NCBI GenBank assembly: GCA_943354075.1
Contig: CALRBL010000034.1
Coordinates: forward strand, 1 to 5,910
Reading direction: 5' to 3'
Length of the DNA: 5,910 nt
From: Candidatus Nomurabacteria bacterium
GTDB taxonomy: Bacteria > Patescibacteriota > Minisyncoccia > Phycocordibacterales > CALRBL01
Shown: positions 1-4,650 of the stretch, piece after piece
Layout: each line of letters opens with the position of its first letter
How positions within the stretch are numbered: the stretch's first letter is position 1
Notes under the pieces: model-generated
What the model was told of the DNA's origin: nothing
Seen by the model: only the letters and a program-made list of their open reading frames with translations
Databases searched by the model: none
Made by a program: the position numbers and the translations under genes

Positions 1-334
1 GATTGGTTCCAGCTTGGCTGTCGAGTACAGTGAAGTAAAGAAGTACGAATCCTCCGATAAAAGGGATAAAGCCAATGAATATCCACCATCCGCTTTTTCC
101 TGTGTCATGAAGTCTTCGTATTGTCACGGCAAGACTAGGGATAAGTACAGCGAGTGTATATAGTGCGTACACGATCATAAGTACACTAGCCATATTTTCA
201 CCGCCCAGTATCATCAACAGGAATAATGCAAGCATGATAAGCATGTTGATGAGTGTAAACATCCAATATTCCTTTCGGCGTGCTCGGCCACTGAAGACTG
301 CGTAATCCTTGAGAACCTTTGTGTAGTATTCCAT
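1..334 (-). CDS. DUF805 family inner-membrane protein (3' end outside window)
   Basis: The minus-strand frame opens with ATG at 334-332 and stays open to the window edge, giving 111 residues. It starts MEYYTKVLKDYAVFSGRARR and has the family hallmarks: a short amphipathic N-terminus, the G-R-A-R-R-K-E-Y-W motif (residues 16-24), then hydrophobic segments at about 25-44, 49-70 and 83-104. The basic loop R-R-L-H-D-T-G-K-S-G-W-W (about 73-84) before the last helix is the most diagnostic part. DUF805 proteins (E. coli YhaH/YhaI type) are usually about 110-150 residues, so only a short tail is likely missing. The fragment ends in D-S-Q-A-G-T-N, where relatives have a Gly/Asn-rich C-terminus. The molecular function of the family is unknown; it sits in the cytoplasmic membrane. 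No clear Shine-Dalgarno precedes the ATG. The gene is divergent from the ATPase operon and shares its 57-base promoter region. Family call is firm; function is unknown. Confidence 0.9.
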   Translation of the reverse strand, partial: MEYYTKVLKDYAVFSGRARRKEYWMFTLINMLIMLALFLLMILGGENMASVLMIVYALYTLAVLIPSLAVTIRRLHDTGKSGWWIFIGFIPFIGGFVLLYFTVLDSQAGTN

Positions 335-361
335 TCTTGATAATTAATTGATAACAAATAT

Positions 362-367
362 ATTATA
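362..367 (-). promoter_or_regulatory. -10 box of the DUF805 gene
   Basis: On the minus strand this is a perfect TATAAT, 27 bases before the DUF805 start codon, which predicts a leader of about 20 bases. The position expected for a -35 (385-390, CAGAAA on the minus strand) is a poor match and overlaps the -10 of the opposite promoter, so the two divergent promoters probably compete for polymerase. This is a sequence-match inference only. Confidence 0.5.
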
Positions 368-376
368 CCTCTTTTC

Positions 377-391
377 TGATATACTTTCTGT
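377..391 (+). promoter_or_regulatory. Extended -10 promoter of the ATPase-ndk operon, leaderless start
   Basis: TGATATACT (377-385) is a TGn extended -10 with a TATACT hexamer. The base seven positions downstream is the A of the ATG at 392, so the predicted transcript starts at, or within a base or two of, the start codon. No Shine-Dalgarno sequence lies upstream, in agreement with a leaderless message. No good -35 is visible at 16-18 bases, as is common for extended -10 promoters. The core TGATATACTTTCTG recurs with one change before the beta-CASP gene at 4629-4642. Confidence 0.6.
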
Positions 392-3202
392 ATGGAACAA
401 TTCAGTACTCCCGAAGAGGAGATAGCACATCTTAAAGAGCAGATACTCCATCGAGAGCGAGAGCTTGCGCACATGGGAGAGACTCCTGATCGTGATGTTG
501 CAGCGGCGCATGTTATCGAAGAGCATCGCTCTAAGCCACTCCACGAAGCACTTGCTAAAGGACATCGAATGCTCGAGCCTCATATCAATACGTTTGCTCT
601 CGAACTTGCCCCCGAAGATCATGATGATCAGATCGAGGCACTGATCGCACTTCTTGAAGAGAAGGGGGTTTTGAACACCTTGACAGTTGTCGAAGCGATG
701 AAGAATGCACACCTTGAAGATGATTTCCACCGCTATCTTGCAGAATATCTCAAGCGTGGACTTCCTATTAAAGATTGGAATGAAAAAACAACTGTTTCTC
801 GAGCGCTTCGTCATACTGTCTTTGAAGTTTCTTTACCTGAAGCGCAAAAAGATGAACGCGAGCGAAATTTGAAAGAACTTATTTCTGGTATGGAGCAATT
901 CTATTCCGGTATGCTTTCGGTTGTTGACGCGACCGACAAAGAAAACTATTTTGCGATCGAACTCGCACTTTCTGAAGGAAGTGAGGAGTTTATATTCTAT
1001 GTATCAGTACCTGATTCGAAACGCAGTCTTTTCGAAAAGCAGATGCTTTCAATTTTTCCGTTTGCCAAACTCATTGAGAAGAAAGACGACTACAATATTT
1101 TTAATCCCCAAGGTGTACATGTCGCATCTGTTGCAACACAATCAAAGAATCCTATTTTCCCGATCAAGACGTACGAAAAATTCGATCACGACCCACTAAA
1201 TGTTCTCATTAATGCATTTTCTAAACTTAAAAAAGATGGAGAGGGAGCATCATTCCAACTCATACTCCAGCCAAAAGGGGACTATTATGTGAAGCGGTAC
1301 AATGAGGCTTTGAAACAAATTGTTAAGGGAACGCCACTCAAGAAGGCGATTGATATCCGTCATACTTTCATGGGTGAATTCAGTAAGGGTTTTGCAGAAT
1401 TTGCGACAGACGCTGCGAAGGATCTCTTTTCTCCTGACAAAAAGAAGGATGACAAAGAAAAAGACAAACCTAAAGTTATTGACGAGACAGCAGTAGAAAA
1501 TATCAAACACAAAATTTCTTCGCCGATTTTGAATGCAAATATGCGCATTGTGGTTTCGGCGGAAGACAAGACTCGAGCGGAAGGAGTGATTAACGAAATT
1601 GAATCTTCTTTCAATCAATTCGAGAATACTTTGGGTAACAGTATCAAATGGAAACGCATTGCAGAAAAGAAGATGCCTTTCTTTGTGCGCGATTTTTCTT
1701 TCCGTATTTTTGAATCGGGTGAACAACTTCCTCTTTCAATTTCCGAGCTCACCACACTCTTACACTTCCCAGGATCATCTATTTTTGAGACGGGGCAGTT
1801 GAAGCAGGCAAAAGCAGGAACCGCGAGCGCGCCACTCGATATTCCATTTTCTGGTATGTATCTTGGGGTCAATCGCCATCGAAATCACGAAGTGCCTGTT
1901 TTCATGTCTTCCGAAGATCGTTTGAGACACTTCTATTGCATCGGACAAACAGGAACAGGAAAGACCACGCTTCTTCGCGATATGATCATTCAGGATATCG
2001 AAAATGGTGAAGGATGTTGTTTCATTGATCCTCACGGATCGGATGTGCAGGATATTCTCGCGCGTGTTCCAAAACATCGATATGAAGATGTGGTGTATTT
2101 TGATCCATCAAACATTGATAGGCCGATGGGTATGAACATGCTCGAATACGATCCCCGCTATCCTGAGCAAAAGATTTTTGTAGTGAACGAACTTTTCTCT
2201 ATCTTTGAAAAACTTTTCGATATGAAGATCGCAGGGGGTCCGATGTTTGAACAGTATTTCCGTAATGCGACCATGCTTGTTTTGGAAGATCCAGAAAGTG
2301 GTAATACCTTGATCGATGTTTCGCGTGTGCTTGCAAACAAAGCTTTCCGCGATCTAAAAATTTCTCGTTGTAAGAATCCCATCGTTACCCAGTTTTGGAC
2401 CGAAGTAGCGGGGAAGGCGGGAGGTGAAGCATCTCTTGCAAACATTGTGCCGTATATCACCAGCAAATTCGATGTATTTCTTGCAAACGATATTATGCGT
2501 CCGATCATCGCTCAAGAAAAATCTTCATTTAATTTCCGCGATATCATGGACAAGAAAAAGATTCTCCTCGTGAATCTTTCGAAGGGAAGATTGGGAGATA
2601 TCAATGCAAACCTCATCGGTCTCATTCTCGTTGGAAAGATTTTGATGGCAGCATTGTCTCGTGTGGATACCATGTCTGGCATGGGAGGTGACAATGCCAG
2701 ACATGGTATGCCTCCGTTTTATCTTTATATCGATGAGTTTCAGAACATCACTACTAATTCCATCTCAACAATTCTTTCGGAGGCGCGCAAATACAAACTG
2801 TCTCTCCATATCGCACATCAATTTATAGGGCAACTCAAAGACGATATTAAAGATGCAGTCTTTGGAAACGTTGGTTCCATCGTATCGTATCGTGTGGGTG
2901 CCGAAGATGCAGAATATCTCGAGAAACAATTTGGTCCAACATTCACCGCAAACGATCTCATGAATATCGACAACCTCAATTGCTACGCAAAACTTTTGAT
3001 TGGTGGAAAACCCGCACGACCCTTCAACATCGAAGTACCGTTCCCACCAGATATCGACAAATCACATCTTGAACAATTAAAACAACTTTCCGCACTTAAG
3101 TATGGTCGTGACCGATTAGAAATTGAGGAAGAAATTGCAAAAAAGTATCGCAAGGAAGAGGTGAAGCCAATCATTCCGGTTTCTGATAAGATGGCGGCAT
3201 GA
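392..3202 (+). CDS. VirD4/TraG-TraD-like P-loop ATPase with long N-terminal region
   Basis: This 936-residue protein carries a complete RecA-like motor domain in its second half. Walker A is G-Q-T-G-T-G-K-T at 518-525, followed by the F-I-D-P-H-G-S strand (544-550) typical of VirD4/TraG/HerA relatives. Walker B is Y-L-Y-I-D-E at 777-782, and a conserved helix S-E-A-R-K-Y-K-L-S-L-H-I-A-H-Q (796-810) ends in the motif-3 glutamine. The C-terminal part (about 820-880) resembles the TraD/TraG TraM-recognition region. Residues 1-500 match no domain I can name. They include a charged helical start (1-60), mixed alpha/beta stretches and a Lys/Asp linker at about 349-361 that probably separates two folded parts. 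Unlike VirD4 coupling proteins it has no visible N-terminal membrane helices, so it would have to be recruited by a partner. Such ATPases pump DNA or protein through type IV secretion or pilus-like machines, but no such genes are in view, so the substrate is unknown. The ATG at 392 is chosen because the promoter points to it. The TGA stop overlaps ndk. Confidence 0.88.
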   Translation: MEQFSTPEEEIAHLKEQILHRERELAHMGETPDRDVAAAHVIEEHRSKPLHEALAKGHRMLEPHINTFALELAPEDHDDQIEALIALLEEKGVLNTLTVVEAMKNAHLEDDFHRYLAEYLKRGLPIKDWNEKTTVSRALRHTVFEVSLPEAQKDERERNLKELISGMEQFYSGMLSVVDATDKENYFAIELALSEGSEEFIFYVSVPDSKRSLFEKQMLSIFPFAKLIEKKDDYNIFNPQGVHVASVATQSKNPIFPIKTYEKFDHDPLNVLINAFSKLKKDGEGASFQLILQPKGDYYVKRYNEALKQIVKGTPLKKAIDIRHTFMGEFSKGFAEFATDAAKDLFSPDKKKDDKEKDKPKVIDETAVENIKHKISSPILNANMRIVVSAEDKTRAEGVINEIESSFNQFENTLGNSIKWKRIAEKKMPFFVRDFSFRIFESGEQLPLSISELTTLLHFPGSSIFETGQLKQAKAGTASAPLDIPFSGMYLGVNRHRNHEVPVFMSSEDRLRHFYCIGQTGTGKTTLLRDMIIQDIENGEGCCFIDPHGSDVQDILARVPKHRYEDVVYFDPSNIDRPMGMNMLEYDPRYPEQKIFVVNELFSIFEKLFDMKIAGGPMFEQYFRNATMLVLEDPESGNTLIDVSRVLANKAFRDLKISRCKNPIVTQFWTEVAGKAGGEASLANIVPYITSKFDVFLANDIMRPIIAQEKSSFNFRDIMDKKKILLVNLSKGRLGDINANLIGLILVGKILMAALSRVDTMSGMGGDNARHGMPPFYLYIDEFQNITTNSISTILSEARKYKLSLHIAHQFIGQLKDDIKDAVFGNVGSIVSYRVGAEDAEYLEKQFGPTFTANDLMNIDNLNCYAKLLIGGKPARPFNIEVPFPPDIDKSHLEQLKQLSALKYGRDRLEIEEEIAKKYRKEEVKPIIPVSDKMAA
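2667..2709. repeat. Perfect 16-bp inverted repeat inside the ATPase gene
   Basis: ATACCATGTCTGGCAT (2667-2682) and its exact reverse complement ATGCCAGACATGGTAT (2694-2709) are separated by 11 bases. In the mRNA this forms a 16-bp hairpin. It encodes residues around D-T-M-S-G-M-G-G-D-N-A-R-H-G-M (759-773), a Gly/Met-rich linker just before the Walker B strand. Such a loop could tolerate an inserted palindromic element. The hairpin loop contains GGGAGGTG. Confidence 0.85.
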
Positions 3203-3780
3203 CACATCCAAAATACGAAAAGACATTGGTGGTTTTGAAGCCCGACGCAGTACAGAGGTCACTTATTGGCGAGATTATAAAACGATTCGAACGAGTAGGA
3301 CTCAAGCTTGTGGGTATCAAAATGTTTGTGCCCGATTCAGTTTTTATTGAGAAGCACTATACTTTTGATCCTGAATGGAAAAGAAAAGCTGGAGAAAAAC
3401 GTATCAAAGATTTTTTAGAAAAAGGTAAGGAGCTTTCTAGTAACGATCCTATCGAAGTCGGGGATCAAATTCTCACCAGTCTCAAGGGATATCTTGCAAG
3501 TGGCCCTGTGGTTGCCATGATATGGCAAGGTGCGCATGCAGTAGAAGTGGTGCGTAAACTTGTCGGTTCAACAGAACCTCGTTCTTCGGATGTGGGAACT
3601 ATACGTGGTGACTATGTTATAGATTCCTATGTTATGTCGGCAGATGATAACCGAGCCATTCGCAATCTTGTCCACGCATCGGGAAATCTTGAAGAAGCAA
3701 TACAGGAGATCCCCCATTGGTTTTCTAAAGAAGAAATTATCGACTATCGACTGGCACAAGAGGCGATTATTTACGAATAA
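3199..3780 (+). CDS. ndk: Nucleoside diphosphate kinase, enlarged form
   Basis: Nucleoside diphosphate kinase moves the gamma-phosphate from ATP to other (d)NDPs through a phospho-histidine, balancing NTP pools in the cytoplasm. The N-terminus has the classic L-V-V-L-K-P-D-A-V motif (10-18, with catalytic Lys14). G-P-V-V-A-M (102-107), the G-T-I-R-G-D-Y segment (133-139) and R-N-L-V-H-A-S (155-161) follow, with His159 as the likely phosphorylated residue. At 193 residues it is about 50 longer than E. coli Ndk. By eye one insert of about 30 residues, charged and helical (roughly 55-90), precedes the S-G-P-V-V strand, and about a dozen extra residues (141-153) precede the active-site histidine. 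The canonical H-G-S-D-S is H-A-S-G-N here. The ATG overlaps the ATPase stop as ATGA, so translation is probably coupled and no separate ribosome-binding site is needed. Family identity is secure. Confidence 0.95.
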   Translation: MTHPKYEKTLVVLKPDAVQRSLIGEIIKRFERVGLKLVGIKMFVPDSVFIEKHYTFDPEWKRKAGEKRIKDFLEKGKELSSNDPIEVGDQILTSLKGYLASGPVVAMIWQGAHAVEVVRKLVGSTEPRSSDVGTIRGDYVIDSYVMSADDNRAIRNLVHASGNLEEAIQEIPHWFSKEEIIDYRLAQEAIIYE

Positions 3781-3810
3781 AGAAAAGATAAAGGAATATA
3801 AATTTTTCGA

Positions 3811-3838
3811 TTGACTTTAGACCATGATTTAGTACTGT
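3811..3838 (+). promoter_or_regulatory. Possible promoter upstream of an orphan structured leader
   Basis: TTGACT (3811-3816) matches the -35 consensus in five of six positions. TACTGT (3833-3838), 16 bases further on, keeps the T-A....T of a -10 but is otherwise weak. A transcript would start near 3845, directly before two hairpins and the palindromic terminator. The region lies only 31 bases after ndk. It could also be chance in AT-rich DNA. Confidence 0.35.
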
Positions 3839-3844
3839 GTATGT

Positions 3845-3881
3845 ATTATCGCCGTTAGGCGCGACTCCTGAAAGGGAGGTT
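3845..3881 (+). other. Orphan leader-like element: two hairpins and a Shine-Dalgarno with no gene
   Basis: Two compact stems can form. CGCC-GTTA-GGCG spans 3850-3861. CTCCT-GAAA-GGGAG (3865-3878) carries a GNRA-type GAAA loop. The second stem overlaps GGGAGGT (3874-3880), a near-perfect Shine-Dalgarno. No ATG, GTG or TTG lies 4-12 bases downstream, and all frames close quickly in the palindrome. It looks like the 5' leader of a lost gene or the body of a small RNA ending in the next terminator. I recognise no known riboswitch or ribozyme here. Confidence 0.4.
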
Positions 3882-3931
3882 AAATAAAAGAAAAAGTTAG
3901 GAAATTAATTTCCTAACTTTTTCTTTTATTT
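3882..3931. terminator. 50-base perfect palindrome, probable bidirectional terminator
   Basis: Bases 3882-3906 are the exact reverse complement of 3907-3931, with no spacer. The transcript of either strand folds into a hairpin of up to about 23 bp whose core is GTTAGGAAATT pairing with AATTTCCTAAC, flanked by A-rich and U-rich arms. The descending arm (CTTTTTCTTTTATTT) supplies the U-tract, so the element can terminate the ATPase-ndk operon from the left and the mazF-like gene from the right. The mazF-like stop codon (complement of 3897-3899) and about the last ten codons lie inside it. Confidence 0.8.
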
Positions 3932-4280
3932 CCATAACCTCATTTGGAGCTATTTTTATCTTTCTGCGAAGAAGTCTACGGATATCCATGAGTCGAAGTT
4001 GGGAAAGATTAAGGTATCCTGACGAAATGTCGCGTAATTGATGGTAATAAGTATTAGATTTACTTGTATTGGTGAGTGGTAATGCCCAGAATGTGTACCG
4101 ATTAAACTTTTTCAATATAAAAACAGGTCTTAGAAAGTTATTTTCTTTTCCATTGGCTTCAAATCCAACATTTATTCCTATGTGACAGTGCCATATTTCT
4201 CCTTCAGTAAATAGAGGTGGCACAGTACCACTATTGATTTCTTGTTTCTTTATATTCCACCCATCAAAATCCTTTTGCAT
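3897..4280 (-). CDS. PemK/MazF-family toxin-like endoribonuclease, solitary
   Basis: This 127-residue minus-strand protein has the MazF/PemK barrel layout. G-E-I-W-H-C-H-I-G-I-N-V-G-F-E (27-41) forms the first strands, R-P-V-F-I-L-K-K-F (51-59) carries the likely catalytic arginine, and F-W-A-L-P-L-T (64-70) the conserved threonine strand. L-S-Q-L-R-L-M-D-I-R-R-L (92-103) leads into a C-terminal helix that ends at K-L-I-S. MazF-family members cut single-stranded RNA at short sequence motifs and are normally held by an adjacent small antitoxin. None is visible on either side: the 5' flank has no ORF before the ncRNA gene, and the 3' flank is structured non-coding DNA. The N-terminal extension F-D-G-W-N-I-K-K (5-12) matches, from memory, PemK-like proteins annotated in CPR genomes. 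The ATG at 4280 is preceded by no clear Shine-Dalgarno. The gene converges on ndk and shares the palindromic terminator. Family assignment is fairly secure; toxicity is inferred. Confidence 0.82.
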   Translation of the reverse strand: MQKDFDGWNIKKQEINSGTVPPLFTEGEIWHCHIGINVGFEANGKENNFLRPVFILKKFNRYTFWALPLTNTSKSNTYYHQLRDISSGYLNLSQLRLMDIRRLLRRKIKIAPNEVMEIKEKVRKLIS

Positions 4281-4394
4281 ACTTAAAACCTAACAAATCA
4301 AGCTCAATTTTTCCTCAAGAAAATCTCAATAAACCATCAAAAAAGTAGAGCACAAAATATTCTTCTGTGAAGATTGCAAACCTTTTTGACGGAG
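4281..4394. other. AT-rich intergenic spacer with no recognisable gene
   Basis: This stretch lies between the mazF-like start codon and the -10 of the ncRNA. It has several A/T runs and no open frame of useful length in either direction. It must hold the mazF promoter on the minus strand, but I could not pick a convincing -10/-35 pair. No antitoxin-like ORF is present. Confidence 0.6.
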
Positions 4395-4400
4395 TATAAT
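4374..4400 (+). promoter_or_regulatory. Promoter of the structured ncRNA
   Basis: A perfect TATAAT lies at 4395-4400. TTGCAA (4374-4379) is the best -35 candidate, with a short 15-base spacer. A nearer TTGACG (4386-4391) is too close to serve. The -10 predicts a start at about 4407, which is exactly the first base of the RNA's closing stem. This agreement between two independent signals supports both calls. Confidence 0.6.
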
Positions 4401-4406
4401 CGGATG

Positions 4407-4567
4407 TAGGGTTACTTGAATTATTAACTTAGATTAAATATATATTCAGGGATCCTCCGTGCGTGAGGGCTTAGGCCTTCAAGCCAAGGAACCCACTTAG
4501 TCTCTGACTAAGGTTAATATATACAAGTAATCCTAAAAAGATCCGCACATGCAGTGCGGATTTTTTT
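4407..4567 (+). ncRNA. Free-standing structured RNA of about 160 nt, 6S RNA-like
   Basis: The element has its own promoter and terminator and no open frame. The 12-bp closing stem pairs TAGGGTTACTTG (4407-4418) with CAAGTAATCCTA (4524-4535), with one G-U pair. Inside is a large AT-rich bubble: the 5' side is 4419-4448; the 3' side (4495-4523) carries a perfect 7-bp hairpin CTTAGTC-TCT-GACTAAG (4496-4512). The apical arm pairs GGG-A-TCCT (4449-4456) with AGGA-A-CCC (4487-4494) and then GGCTT (4468-4472) with AAGCC (4481-4485). Closing stem, single-stranded bubble with a 3'-side hairpin, and apical stem of 160-200 nt are the known features of 6S RNA, which mimics an open promoter and sequesters RNA polymerase. 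E. coli 6S also has a hairpin followed by a GGGUUA-like sequence on the 3' side of its bubble; here it is followed by GTTA. Primary sequence alone does not prove the family. It is not tRNA, tmRNA, RNase P or SRP RNA as far as I can tell. Confidence 0.55.
4541..4567 (+). terminator. Intrinsic terminator of the structured ncRNA
   Basis: ATCCGCAC (4541-4548) pairs perfectly with GTGCGGAT (4554-4561) around the loop ATGCA, and the stem runs into seven T residues (4561-4567). A run of A precedes the stem (4535-4539). This is a textbook Rho-independent terminator. It separates the ncRNA from the beta-CASP gene, which has its own promoter. Confidence 0.93.
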
Positions 4568-4591
4568 GATGGGGCTCTCTAGTATCTGCGA

Positions 4592-4650
4592 CATCTTAGC
4601 AGAATATTCACTTAAATCTTAATTTTTATGATATAATTTCTGCTAAGATG
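4592..4650. repeat. 13-bp perfect inverted repeat framing the beta-CASP promoter
   Basis: CATCTTAGCAGAA (4592-4604) is the exact reverse complement of TTCTGCTAAGATG (4638-4650). The arms are 33 bases apart and enclose the extended -10. The right arm spans the predicted transcription start and ends with the ATG of the downstream gene. It may be a paired operator, or in read-through RNA a stem that hides the start codon. Confidence 0.85.
4629..4637 (+). promoter_or_regulatory. Extended -10 promoter of the beta-CASP gene
   Basis: TGATATAAT is a perfect TGn extended -10 with a consensus TATAAT. A start at about 4644-4645 leaves a leader of only three or four bases before the ATG at 4648, so the message is nearly leaderless and has no room for a Shine-Dalgarno. 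TTCACT (4607-4612) is a weak -35 candidate with a 19-base spacer. Confidence 0.65.

Noticed and set aside
1250..2508. Several minus-strand open frames of 84-158 residues under the ATPase gene
   Set aside because: They are antisense to continuous, motif-bearing coding sequence, have no start signals, and translate to low-complexity Phe/Ser/Arg-rich peptides.
3200..3202. TGA read as glycine, as in some CPR lineages
   Set aside because: This TGA ends the ATPase exactly where ndk starts with an ATGA overlap, and none of the coding frames needs internal TGA, so the standard code fits.
3629..3814. A + strand frame of 61 codons overlapping the end of ndk and reaching into the gap
   Set aside because: It is out of frame with ndk over most of its length, has no ribosome-binding site, and shows no familiar motif.
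3841..3858. A five-codon ORF (M-Y-Y-R-R) that could be an attenuation leader peptide
   Set aside because: It lies too close to the candidate -10, has no Shine-Dalgarno, and no amino-acid gene follows.
4407..4567. A riboswitch controlling the beta-CASP gene
   Set aside because: The gene has its own strong promoter after the terminator, I see no anti-terminator pairing, and no known aptamer core is recognisable. A free-standing RNA fits better.
4516..4594. A 26-codon minus-strand frame starting from the left arm of the inverted repeat
   Set aside because: It runs straight through the ncRNA terminator and has only a weak -10-like sequence, so coding is unlikely; mirrored start symmetry is noted under the repeat.
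4592..4650. An invertible promoter for phase variation, flanked by the 13-bp repeats
   Set aside because: The enclosed segment is only 33 bases, much shorter than known recombinase-flipped switches, and no recombinase gene is nearby.
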